A DNA stretch of 64,000 bases, taken from positions 398,567 through 462,566 of the forward strand of contig GG745328.1 in the NCBI GenBank assembly GCA_000151295.1, written 5' to 3'. Under the pieces are notes generated by a model. The model was given only the letters and a program-made list of their open reading frames with translations, was not told the origin of the DNA and did not search any database. The stretch comes from Allomyces macrogynus ATCC 38327. Lineage: Eukaryota > Blastocladiomycota > Blastocladiomycetes > Blastocladiales > Blastocladiaceae. Made by a program: the position numbers and the translations under genes. This document shows positions 48,368 through 59,823 of the stretch, piece after piece. The first letter of the stretch is position 1, and each line of letters starts with the position of its first letter.

Positions 48368-49535
48368 CGGTGTGGGTGGGTGGGTTGCGAATCGGAAATG
48401 TCCACGTTGCACGCAAATTGTGAGAGACGAGACGCGTTCATCCGTCACCGTGGGAGGAACTGCAAGCCGCGATGATCACGACCACTTTGACTATTAGCTG
48501 ACTCTGCCTCTTCGCAACGAGGGTCGCGTTTCGGTCAATCCCGCTGCGGCATCGCCCTTGTGGTCCATGGTCTCAATTCCAAGTGACCAAATCGCGTGCT
48601 CTCTGGGACCACAACGGTGCCCCGCCCACCGCTCCCAATGAAATTGCACTCGCTCGCTCTCTCGCCCAACCTCCAGTCGGCCGGTCAACCGGCGAGGAAT
48701 ACCTGGTACCGCTTGCTCCCTGACACGCTCGTTTCGTTGCACGTCATGGTCGCTCCGCCGCTCGTTTCGTTGTACAGTCCGGCCGCGCCGCTCAATTCAA
48801 GTCACGAAAAGTACTCTGATCTTCTGCAACATGATTGCTCGCTCGCTTCCGCGTTCTCTTCGTCATTTACATCTCTGCCTGACCCAAATGTTGAATGATC
48901 ATGATCTTGCAACGATATTGTCTGTTCTTCTTTCTGATTTTGAACACCTTGAACAGCCACTGGGTTCTGACGCCATGCCTCTCCTGAATGTCGGCCGGGA
49001 AAGTGCACCGGCCTTGTTTGGACAAATGTCGTGGTTGCGGAAACTCGGGATTCTCAAGTTTGGGGCTTTGCATGTCGTTCATTTGCATGAAGCGCTGCTC
49101 GCGCGACAAGGCCTCCGGCAGGTGAAGCCGCTTCGAGAGCTCTCAATTTCGTTTCTTGCTCCCCAATTGTTCACTGGGGCTCCGCCGAGGGAGCGCGAGC
49201 GGTTACACGTCGCGTCACTCACTTTGAGGGCGGCTCATTGGGACGCAGAAGTGCATGGTGGGAGCGAAATGCTTGGCATGGTGGTCGTCTCCGTGTTCGA
49301 CAACCTGCCTGTTGCGATTTCGTCACTGACCGTGTTCCTGCCATCGCGGAAAACAGACTGGGTGCCAGTCGCCCCGATCCTTGCGCTGTCACTCCAGATA
49401 CTTTGTCTCTCATCGATGCGGTCGGTCCCCGCTCTTGGGTATCTCGCTGCCGCCGACATTGTGGTCGCTGACCATAACCCGGTGCTGCAGCCTTGCCCAG
49501 TTTACGCCCGACCTTTCGCAAGTTTTTGGTGACTG
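48368..49535 (+). pseudogene. F-box-like/LRR family remnant, copy 4
   Basis: The F-box part is absent. Text near 48560-48660 (SIPSDQIACSLG, then PRPPLPMKLHSLALSPN) aligns with the minus-strand copy at 58 kb (VIPNEQLRTYTV, then ARPALPPHLQSLQL). From about 48831 a second frame continues LRR-like to a stop at 49532 (LPRSLRHLHLCLTQML, LRELSISFLAPQLF, LHVASLTLRAAHW). Frame change and missing F-box suggest a 5'-truncated pseudogene; a live LRR-only gene is possible. Confidence 0.5.
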
Positions 49536-50046
49536 ATGCACCGAAAGTAACGAGGGGAGCAAGCGAGGGTTGGGTCAGATGGTAAAAGCAAGTGTGGAGT
49601 TTAGTTGTAGTTGGCACTTGAGACAACGGGCAACGCTCCCGCTTTGCTTGGAATCAAGATGCATGACCAAGCTTCAGCTCTTCTCGTTGCATTCAATAAC
49701 ATGATGGAGATGCATGGTTCATTGTTCTCTCACTCACCCTAAACGTCTTCTGATGATCCGCAGGGTCGCCTGTAGCCGGTGGGTTGCCCACGTGCGTCAA
49801 TGTCTTCCAGGAGATATTGCGAGAGAAGGTGATCAGGAGTAAGCGAACGTGTCGAGCACTGTCGAGAAACCTGAAAAAACCTAGCGAAAAACCTCGTGGG
49901 ACTCGACCGCACAGGTCACAACCTGGCGCCTGCCGTCCCAGCCTGCTCGTCCTCCATGATCAGGAAAGAAACGAGGGAAAAGAGAAAGAAACGAGGGAAA
50001 GGAGAAAAAACAGAGGCAAGAAAAACTCGTCTCGACGCGCCCAAAA
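49536..50046. other. Intergenic, left of assembly gap
   Basis: No gene seen. A short A/G-rich repeat of AAAGAGAAAGAAACGAGGG type lies at about 49966-50010, next to the gap. Confidence 0.5.
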
Positions 50047-50146
50047 NNNNNNNNNNNNNNNNNNNNNNNNNNNNNNNNNNNNNNNNNNNNNNNNNNNNNN
50101 NNNNNNNNNNNNNNNNNNNNNNNNNNNNNNNNNNNNNNNNNNNNNN
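50047..50146. other. Assembly gap (100 N)
   Basis: Exactly 100 unknown bases, the conventional size for a gap of unknown length. The A/G-rich repeat on its left may be why the assembly broke. Confidence 0.98.
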
Positions 50147-51188
50147 GGCGAGACTAGTTCAGTAGCTATATCACCATCGGATTCCTCGCTAGTCTGTTCG
50201 TTACTGTGAATGTTCGGGCATCTGACAGACTTCATTTACTTTTTCCAAGAGACTAGTACAGGCAGCCCAGGTTCCTCACGTCCGGACATCCGGGGCTGCC
50301 GCATCTCAGTGTCAGGTGAAAGTTCATTCCGGCAATGAGGCTTGCATTGTAGAGTGGTGTCGGGCTACATTCGGCGAGCACGAAGGTTTGATTGAATATA
50401 CATGCAACTGCAGATATCCAGGCGGTTGGCTCGGATTGTTCAAGTGCGTCTTGTATCTCTGACCTGAGAGAGACACTTCACAGAACATCAAGAATGCCAA
50501 TTGCGTATTTGTCGTTGCAGGTTCCCCACGATTAAACATTTACTCCGAGGTGAACCCCAGAGTCCATAGGATGTGCGAAAAATAACAGACAAGACTAAGC
50601 AAGGCGTGTTTGTGTATTTTTATCCAGACGATAAGACCTAAGAGCGTTGCCCTGTTGAGCAGGAGGCGCCCCGGAGCAGAAATTAACGAGAACAATTAAA
50701 TAAAACAGCGAAGGGAGAAGATACCAAATGCCGAAAAATGGGGGGGGGGGGGGGGGAGCGGCGGCCTATTCTCGCTGCGGGCGGGAGGCACATCTTGCGC
50801 CACTTCTGTTGGCTCGGGCTCAGACAACACACGTCATTCCTCGTCGGCAGGACTGTCAGGAGACAGGCCAGACGACTCGGGCGATGGGCAAACTCCTTGC
50901 GACTATTTATTGAAGTACTACCGGTCCCCTATGGAAATTCAGAGCCGATATCGGACGCACTACGTCCATGCCGCGGCGACGCCCCTCCCCCCTCAGTCCT
51001 CACAGCCGACTTGACCTGGAGTACCGTCTCCACCGCGCCAGACTTGATCCCTCCACCGCCCACGCCGCCGCCGGCCGTCACACCATTACTCGACCCACCA
51101 CCGCCGCCGCCCGTCCGCGACCCTGGGCCACTTGACGGCCGACTGCCGCCGCACGCCTTGGTCAGGTATGTGGACCAAGTATTCAGGG
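50147..51188. other. Low-GC block right of the gap
   Basis: About 50150-50740 is clearly AT-richer than its neighbours and has no convincing open frame. A G homopolymer of about 17 follows at 50741-50757, then GC-rich sequence near the 3' end of the GPCR gene. A different origin (repeat or organelle-like DNA) is possible but not identified. Confidence 0.4.
50741..50757. repeat. Poly-G homopolymer
   Basis: About 17 consecutive G residues. Confidence 0.85.
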
Positions 51189-51251
51189 CTACCGTCGTGG
51201 GCATTTGGATGAGGATTTGATGGCCCGACTATGAGGAAGGAACATGGTTCG

Positions 51252-54200
51252 TTAGTTGCGGTACCGAGCAGAGCGAAACGGAGGGAAATGACGAACCAGC
51301 GCCCATAGCTTGACGATGCCGGCAATCTTGAACATTTCCGTCACGCTCGTCGCCGCGACATTGTCGTGGCTCGACCCTGGCAAATTACTGCTCTCATGCG
51401 GCGCACTCTCCACCGGCCCACTGACAGCCCCGCCCAACACTTTGACCGTCGCCTGTCCCAAATCCATGAACACGCCGAGATTCGTCGGCCTATCCGCGTC
51501 CAAGACTCCGAGCACGGGCGCCTTGCCGTCGTGGAACACGACGAGTATCCCAGCATACCACGGCGCAAGCACCTTGTCGAGCCGCGACGTGATGACGCGC
51601 ACGCGTGTCCGCATGACCATCGTTTCGACGGTCGTCTTGGCCGGTGCCAAAGCAGTGGCCGACCCGCCGCGCCAAATCCCGCGATGGCGCGAGGGTTTGC
51701 GCGTTGCAGCCGAAAACGAGCAGAACTTGACGTCGGTGTTGTCGCTGTCGGAGGTCCGTTTTAGGTTCACAATGGCGAAAATTTTCGGGCCAAAGAGGAT
51801 GCCGTTGGTGCTCATGCACCCGAGGAAGACGAGCATCGACTGGATCGGATATGCGAGTGTCGTGTTGGTACCCGCTGTGAGCAGGAACGAGAGGCCGATG
51901 GCTGCAAGAACCGTGAGGTTGTACATGACCATGCCGACTGGACGCGAGTGGCAGGGTCAGCGCAGCAAAAAGACGATGGTTTCATGCAGACGTACTGGGT
52001 TTGGACTCATTGAACTGGCGCGCTTCGACGGTACGGGTGATGAACCCCAGGACCGCACCGGCGAGGATCAAAAGCACGTTCTGGTGAAGGCACCAATTCA
52101 GTTGTCAGTGGTCATTCAATGCGGAGGTCGCACTTGCAAGTGAAGCAAGCACACATAAGAGAGCAGCACCCCAAGGAACGCGGACCCAGACTGACTGGAG
52201 CAGACGACATTTGTGACTCCTGCGCGGCCAGCAATGAGTTCGGGTTGCGGCGGGTCTGACGCAACCCACGCCGCGCAAATGACAACATTGACGGCAACGA
52301 TACCAGCCGCCCACGAAACGACCTGCGCGTCCGTGACCTTGGCCCCGATCAAATTGATAGTGTGGAAGAGCTTCCAGACGCGCATCGTTTTCGCGAGCAG
52401 GAGACCAATGACCGTTGCAAACGCGACCGCCGGGACAAACATTTGGGCGATGCACACGGACGCCGTCGGAATGCCGACACCAAGAAAAATTGAAGCAAAC
52501 AGGAGCACGATGCCGGCCTGCATGCCAATGCACATGGCCCACGACGTAGCCTTGATGATCGGGTGCGCGCGGAAGACGAAAATGAAGACGGCGAGACCCA
52601 GCGCCGTGGCAATCCCGAGCGACGCGAGAAACTGGAACGCGATCGCCATTCCCGAACCGGGCACAATGAACTGGAGCCCCGGGTCCTTGACCTGGCAATC
52701 CAATTCGGGCCCGAGCAACCACCCAGACTTGCAGGCGCACTCGCCCGAGTCCAAACACTCGCCATTGATCGTGCACTTGGACGGGCATGGCCAGCACTCC
52801 GCGCTCGGGTCGCGCGCGGTATTAGCGAGGCACGCAAACGTCGCGACGTTGGTCGTGTCAACAAAGAACGGACCCGTCTCGAGCACAGAATTCTGCAAAA
52901 TGTACCCGTGCGTTAAGAAAAACGACAAGCCGGCGACAGCCAGATACCCTTGTAAGAACGGCTGCTCGTTGACCGTGAACGCAATATGGCCCTGGCCAAT
53001 GGCCGCGGCCACGTCCTGGTTCAAACCGTACCCGGCCACGACCATTGCGCGACCCGTGGGAATAGCGCTCAAGACCATGCGCGCGGCCTCGGGCGTCGGG
53101 TAGACCATCGCGGCAATTTGCGGGAACGCTGCGAGCGCCGCCTGGATCGTTGCAATTGACTGCGGCGTGTTCCGAGACGAGATGGCGAGTACGAGCGACG
53201 ATGCAATCCCTGCGGGCGCGACCGCGCGACCATTCGTCAGCGCCGCCTGGATACCCGCACACTTGAGTGGCATGTCGTCGCTCCCGAGCTCCTGCGTGAC
53301 GCACAGGGCCTGTGCGCCCGATGGGATCAGCGCGTTGAGTCGTGCACCGACTTGCATCCCCGATAGCGTCTCGTTTTGCCCAATGTGCATCGCAGCCTTG
53401 CCGAGCTGGACGCGGTCGGCGCCACGAGCCATGCCGGTGCCCCAGGTAATGACCGACACGTTGGCCGCCGCGGCCATGTCGATGAGAGCGGTAAAGTCCT
53501 GACCCGACGCCGTCGATGGGACAGGCAAAACGAGCGCCGAGATACCCTGGTTGATGACGGTCGCGACCTGCGAGCTGAGCGCCTGCAGGTCAAACACGGA
53601 CGTGTCGATGAACCTCAGTGTCGTGCCGTGCTCTCTCGCCGCCGCAAGAGCGCCGTATTTGGCCTGTTGTTGGAACGCGTCGTTGCTCGACCACATGCCC
53701 GTTGCAACGAGCCCAATCGTGATGGACTAGACGAAGCAAACGAGAAACAGCTCAGTGGTGGTCAATGAAAGACTCGTGCTCTCGATCCGGAACTATATAC
53801 CGACGGAGCAATGCTCGTGCACCCGACTTGGCTCGGATCGACCTGGCACTGCTTTCGGTGCACGTTGACGGCCGTTATAATGGACGGACCAGACAAGAGG
53901 AGCTGCGTCTTGAGCCGCATGCCGCCCGTCATATGGTAGAGCTTGAGAAACTGGACCGTCGCAAACGTCTGCAGAAACTCCTGCTGGTCGACGGCCAAGA
54001 GGATCTGGCCGATACGAATTGCGGCCAAGACGTCGGTACTGATATCAAACGTGGCGATGCCAATCGATGCGCCTTGGCCGCGGCTTTGCACGACGTTTAC
54101 GGCGCGGATCGCCTGGTCGGAGCCGAGTGTCACAATCGCGTCAAAGCTCGGGTTGCTGTTCAAGGTGGTGTTGAGCCCAGCGTCAAATGCCGTGCTCGAG

Positions 54201-55295
54201 AAACCGTCGAGGTTGGTGACCGTGACGTGGGGGGACGCTATCAAAATGTACGTGGTCAGCTCCATGTTCGACGCAAGCATTGACCAAAAGGTGAGCGAGG
54301 GTCACGTACTCGAGATTGACCGGATGCCGTCAACGACCCCCTGGCAGCGCGAAACGAGACCCGAGTTTCCTGCCTCGCTGATCACGCACAGCACGCGGGA
54401 CTTGCCGCCGCGGCCGAGAGCCGTGCCCACCTTGAACCCCGCCGTGTACTCGGGCTGTCCCACATGATACATGCTAAATATGGGAATCGAATGGGTCAGT
54501 GTCCTGAACCAGCGACTCAGGCTCCCTGCTCGAGTGGACGTACACGCCCGTTTGGCCCGTGAAACTGTCGCCAGAGTTGAACGAGACCACGGTCGTTCCG
54601 TTGGCGATACCGGTCTGGACGGTCGAAGCAAGACTCGCGTCGACTACCAAATCGCGCGATATGATGAGTCTCGCCGGGCCGAGCAGGACGGAAATAACGC
54701 CAAAGATCACGCACCGACAGTTGTGCCGACCAAGCGAAAGTTCCGCTCCGTGCTGGCCATTGTTGCGCCAATCGCGCTCACGTCAAACACGGTCGGGAAA
54801 AACGGCGAGACGGAAATGTTGTACAACGTGGCTGCAGTCGTGAACCCGCGCTTCGCACTCGACCAAAACGTGCCCACATCCCAATTACCTATGCGTAGCA
54901 CCAGGGCACGTGCGTGAGGACCGCGCAGCGCAGCAAAACGAGCGATAAAAACTGGAGCGTGCTCGATTCGGACCGTGGGTCACCATGCCGATTTGCACCT
55001 CGCTCGGGCGATGACAGACACGGCATCCCGCGGCACTGGAGACCAGATCGCGCGGCTCAGGAGCGAAATGCAAGGCCGGGCTCGCCAAATGGTGGTCATG
55101 ACTGGTGCCTTTTGCCGAGCAGCTGGACGTGAGCAGGAGCAGGAAACCAAAAATCCAAACTGCGGCAGCTTGCAGCCTCGCAGATCCCCATTGGCCATGA
55201 AATGGCAATCCAATGGCCTCGATTTTGCATGGTCGAGAATGGGGCGACTTCGTGCCGGGTGCAGCAGGCTGGGCCGTCATCGTTGGATCTGGCAT
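51252..55295 (-). CDS. Class C GPCR with tandem periplasmic-binding-protein domains
   Basis: A multi-exon gene with an extracellular-to-intracellular order. A signal-like hydrophobic stretch (VWIFGFLLLLTSSCSA) is followed by sugar-type PBP domain A (EVQIGMVTHG spliced to NWDVGTFWSSAKRG, then TTVVSFNSG, HVGQPEYTAGFKVGTAL, FDAIVTLGSDQAI, LLAVDQQEFLQTF). PBP domain B comes next (MWSSNDAFQQQAKYG, VSVITWGTGMA, IAFTVNEQPFLQGYLA), then a Cys-rich spacer (CTINGECLDSGECAC). Seven hydrophobic segments include the class C text VCIAQMFVPAVAFATVIGLL followed by AKTMRVWKLF, and later FGPKIFAIV. The tail is cytoplasmic and about 160 residues long. PBP-fused class C receptors bind small ligands in a Venus-flytrap. 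The stop may be 51252, or 51189 if a 36-bp intron is used. Confidence 0.82.
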
Positions 55296-55299
55296 GCTT

Positions 55300-55790
55300 G
55301 CTTCAAATGCGAGCAAGGTCGCGGTTCTGGTCGAATCGGTCAGCCGTTGTGCGTCGATGGAGGAATGACTTTTGCAGCCGGCACGAGCTCTGTCACCAGG
55401 TTGGATCAGGAGCGCTGATAATTCTATCAACCCAGAAGCGTGTCGGATGCAGCAGCCGGTAATATTTCCACTTTTCCCAGCTTGCGCTGATTTTTCGCGC
55501 CGTGGCCGTTCAAAGAAGTCGAGTGCTCGTGTCTCCCATAACTGCGATGGAGGCATTGCCCACGCTGAGATTAAGATTTGCGTCGACTGGGCATCGAAAA
55601 GTGCGGCGGTCGACATTCGCATCTCGGAGCTCATCTCAATGTGAACATGCCCGAGGCGAACATGCCCGAGGTGAGAAGCAACAAGAAATACATTTCTTCC
55701 AAGTCAGCAAGGCGCCGGAACCACGTCACTATGCCACGTCCAACTCGCCGCTTCTCTCGTCAAGTTGACCCGCCTTCGTTACCTCGTCTT
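55300..55790. other. Intergenic with a short duplication
   Basis: Holds an imperfect 15-bp tandem duplication (GAACATGCCCGAGG, 55643-55671). No gene supported here. Confidence 0.4.
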
Positions 55791-56895
55791 GTCGGAGCGA
55801 GAACGGAATGCTTGCAAAGACCGGTGTGCTCTCTTGGAGGCCGTGCCTCGAACTGTTCGGTCGCTGCAGCTTTTACCACATTCGACCCAGTTTTCGCGGG
55901 CCCAGATTGATCGGCCTCAATTGGTCATCCCAGGCACCATTTGTTGAGTTGCCAGAGCTTACCAGTCTCGACTGTTGCCTGGAAAGCAACCCACGAACCA
56001 ATCATCGGTCGATTTCATCTCTTCTGGCACCCAACTTGAAGCGGCTCACTCTCATGCTCGAATGTGATGCTGCCTTGGACCAACAGGATGCCACCGACGT
56101 CGCGCAGTACCTGTCCAAGATCCCGTCGCTCCTCCAGTTGTCGCTGGGAAGTTGTGTGCCCGAAGGGAAGGTATACAGTTTCTTTGCAAATAAGGTGACT
56201 CGGAAGGCGATTCGGCCCTTGATGCAGGCGATCCCAGCTTCTTTGACGTCGCTCACCATTCGCCTTGCAGGTGAGGGTGACATGACCAAGGTGGCCGTTA
56301 CTTCAGATCTTGCAATACCAAGCATAATCGAAATGCTCCACCTGTCGCGGATTGCGAGTCAGGAAGACGCGGTTTCCATTGCCAAACGCATCCCATCGAC
56401 AATTCAGACGCTGGAACTGCATTGCCATGTCACAATGGCCGCCATTGAGGCGCTCGCCAAGACACCGCACCCGTTTTTGACGTCGCTCAAGCTGGTTGGC
56501 GTGAAGGTTGGCCGAACTGGAAACCTGATTTCTGCTCTTGGCCGGATTCTCTTACCGTCCGTGACCGAGATCACAATCGAGTTCAGTGGTTGTGTCTAGA
56601 TTGACGGACGGGCATGGGTGCTCTTTTGCGCTGCGTTCCCCAGCTTCGTGAGCTGACAATGACCAATGTCATGGTCGATGCACCCGGCTTGGCGGCCATG
56701 ATCCACGCGCTGCCTGGACGCACGTTAGGATACCTTGTGCTTGGCGTCGTGGGGGTCGGTCTGAAAGAGATCAAGGCGTGCCTCATGACGCGCCGCGCTG
56801 CTTGGTCGCCTTTGTGCATTGCTGTAGTTGGAGGCGTTTGGTTTGACGACGTGCTAGAGAACATGGAAGCACCAAGCAGCTGTGTTGCAGGTTAA
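55791..56895 (+). pseudogene. LRR family member, copy 5
   Basis: One frame, 55808-56599, is LRR-like throughout: LPELTSLDCCLES, LLAPNLKRLTLMLE, IPSLLQLSLGSC, LTSLTIRLAG, TIQTLELHCHV and LTSLKLVGVKVG. It stops at a TAG (56597-56599) after EFSGC. A further LRR-like frame follows at once from 56614 (VPQLRELTMTNVMVDAPGL). No F-box is seen upstream. It is either a 5'-truncated family copy or an LRR gene whose first exon I cannot place; the stop splits an otherwise consistent repeat region. Confidence 0.5.
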
Positions 56896-57042
56896 TAAAC
56901 ACGCGAGCGTTGGACATGTCCCAATTTTTTCCCTGGTCGCTCCGTCCCTGTCCACCTGTTTTCAGTCAAAAGATTGAACACAAGAGTTTGAAATTGATTT
57001 TTATAAGCTGCAGCTGAGATTTAAGTTGCCTGTCTGAAATCT

Positions 57043-57790
57043 GTGGCCAATGCACTGCATCTCCTTAACGCCGTGACAGCGGATTCAATCATGCAAGCAG
57101 AAAGGGAGCACCCGACAGAGGAATATCATGACGATGGCGACAATGCGAATACCGTTAGGACACCATCTGGCGCGGTGACTCGATCAGCTTTGGAAAAACA
57201 AGAATCCTGGTTCCACTCTGGCTCGCGCTTGCTTCGCTCTCGCTCCCAACCCCAGTCGCCTTCGCAGCAATGGCTGCTGTCACCCCGCCAAACACCATCT
57301 CCGCCAGCTTACCCTCGCTACAACGTGCCGCACAATGGCCGGCACCGTCCTCCAGCAACGCCCCACCCAGCATGACACCCGGCACCGCAACCGACGATTT
57401 GGCCACGTCGACCGAGGCGGCGCGAAGGGACCTGACCACGCTCAAGCGGCTGCTTGAAATCTATTCCGCGGACGAGATCCGATCGCTCTATGCACGCGTT
57501 GCCGACATGATGCCCACGGCGCGCGCGCTGCGCGATTTCTTGGACAGCGGGTAGATCCCGCTCGAGTTTCTCGCGCGGTACAAGCGCGTCAGGAAGATGG
57601 TCAAGGCCGACAATGTCGAGGCCGCCGTCATCGCGGCGGCAAGCTCGACCGACCAGTTGCGGGTTCGCGACGACGGCAGGGCCGTGCGCCCGGTTTCGCT
57701 CAGCCGGGTGCCGAATCTGAGCGCGTCTTTCAGATTGAACGAGCTCGTTGTGGTACGTGTGGATGCATGGGCAGTGAGTGAGTTGGTCTC
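57043..57790 (+). pseudogene. La-motif (LARP-like) fragment with in-frame TAG
   Basis: The frame from 57270 is Ser/Pro-rich and then enters a La-motif-like helix set: LKRLLEIYSADEIRSLYARV, MMPTARALRDFLDSG, a TAG stop (57552-57554), then IPLEFLARYKRVRKMVKADN and LRVRDDGRAVRP in the same frame. In La motifs the G before IPL is normally followed by Trp, so TAG probably replaces TGG. The aromatic-rich first helix is also poorly kept. A La motif binds RNA 3' ends or poly(A). This copy is probably a pseudogene fragment unless the TAG is a sequence error. Confidence 0.5.
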
Positions 57791-57949
57791 GAAGATGGCG
57801 TAGAAACATCTTAACACTGTCGGCCGCTGTTTCGTTTCCAGTCGCTCGGGAGCAGAAAAAAACGACGATGCCAGAGAGGTAACAATGGGTGTGAGCGGGT
57901 GCACCATGGACAACTGCAAAAAATCGAGTGGCACGGCGAAACGGCTCGT

Positions 57950-58890
57950 CTGCTTCTGAACGAGGGCATCTTAAAGCGTGGGCCAGTGCGCGATAGGCCA
58001 CGCAAGGTGTAATAGGGTCATTAAGTGCGGGAGATGCGGGACGCGCTCGACAAGGGCGTCCAGACTCTACTCCAAAGTCAGACGGAAACTTCCAGTCGCT
58101 GGCGTTGGCGATCAGGCGGAGCTCGTCAAGCGTCCCAGGCAGACGAGCCATAATTATGGCTAGCACGGCGTCGTCCGCGCCATCGTCGTCCACACAGAGC
58201 CCGAGCGAGCAAAGCAATGGCGGCATGTGAGATGCGAGAAAAGTAAGATTGATGGGCGAGAGCTCAGACGTGATGATGGATGGCGACTGGAGCGTGTGCG
58301 GGATCTCGCGGCACCGAGCGTCAGGAATGACACTGTCGCTGTGAAGCTGCAGCGATTGTAAATGCGGTGGAAGGGCAGGACGCGCGAGATTGCTGTTGGA
58401 AACTGTGTACGTACGGAGTTGCTCATTCGGGATCACGACTGGAGACCACTTGGCGCTCGGCACGTTGGCAATTTGGCAGTCGCCGTTGGTGAGGTTCATG
58501 CGTGGAAGAAACGCACGCATCGCGGAGCACACCGGGAGAACCAAGTACCAGGCAACTGTTTGAGTCGATGTCCATAATGCTGGTGGCAAGTCCTTCTCTG
58601 GGACTAATGCAACAAATGATCCGGCGGCCAGTTTGCCAGTGAAAAGATAATGTTCCTTGGAGAGATTCGCTCAAGTCTGTACCACAAGCCATTTACAATA
58701 CGATCCTTCATGCACCGCCGTCCAGATAGCAAGAGCAAAGAGCACAGGTGATGCCAACTCCATGATTAGCAACGTGCCACAGCCCGCCACATTTTGCACA
58801 ACCCGGCACAAGATTTCGACAACATCGAATGGAAGCTGGTCAATGTAAAATGTTCGCGCTGGTGGTGATATCGGGCGATTCAACTCAGCC
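57950..58890 (-). pseudogene. F-box-like/LRR protein, copy 6
   Basis: Minus-strand F-box-like start: TFYIDQLPFDVVEILCRVVQ, then MELASPVLFALAIWTAVHEG, stopping at 58671. A second frame, reading down from 58589, continues with WYLVLPVCSAM, VVIPNEQLRTYTVSN, LPPHLQSLQLHSD and LCSLGLCVDDD, then GTLDELRLIANAS. WYLVLP is shared with copy 1. After about 57980 the similarity fades. The F-box and LRR parts are in different frames with no clear intron, so this is probably decayed. Confidence 0.55.
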
Positions 58891-59823
58891 GACAGTGCAA
58901 CGACAGACCCTTCGTTGGCCGGTTGATCGTTGGTGCACTTGTCGTCGGTCGGCATTCCGGGAGCGCGTGGTTCAATGGGGCTAACGCTCGAGCAACGAAA
59001 TTGCAATAGGTGCGCGAATGATCGTTGGGGAGATGGTCGTTGGAAACATATTTGATCCCGATCGCTCGGCGTGTCACATTCTGATTCGTTACTCTTGGAC
59101 GTTGGGAGCCTCAGCGATTGCGACAGATCAGGCAGGCTCATGACGCAACAATGCAACACGTAACATAAAGTGAACGCGCCCCGCCAGCCTTCTCTGCTCT
59201 CACAACTCTGGATTGATAGATGTACACGTCCGCGTCCCCAATTGTGGCATGGCCAACCGTCAATCAAAAAACTATTTGCTGCCACTGCGTTGCCCTCAGC
59301 AAGCAGTACGTGTTGCTGCGCGAATTTGGTTGTGTGATCCGCTTTGTGTTTTGGTGTTGTCATGTCATGACAGATTTGGCATGCCTGCAGGCTACATCGT
59401 ACACGTCGTGCGAACGCCATTACGTTGACGAGAGCGTGCTAAGTTGCTAAAACTCGCACCACGTTGCTTCAGTGCAGGTGCACAATAGAAATGAACGCCA
59501 GACGCAGCAACCTCATGGTGTGTGCTTCCTCAAGCTGATCATTCCACAGCAGCCAAAACAAAGGTCCAGCTAGAGACAATGCTGGGCACGCAGCGGCAGC
59601 CCCAAGTTGATGATTGCATACTGGCAAGTTTGAGGTTGCCACTTTCCCACTCTCTCTCATTCGCCATCTTTCACCCTCCGTTTCTTTCCGTCAGCGTCCA
59701 CCGCCATGATTTTCCTGTTTGAAAGTATTCTGTCGATGCTATTTACCGGTGAGACAACAAGAAGGTCAGGTTGAGGCAACCAGGTTATTATCAACGCGAC
59801 AACTCACACCCACACCATGACTT
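58891..59823. other. Intergenic region
   Basis: About 930 bp between minus-strand copy 6 and the 3' end of Ipi3, AT-richer than average. No gene, RNA or repeat recognised. Confidence 0.4.
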
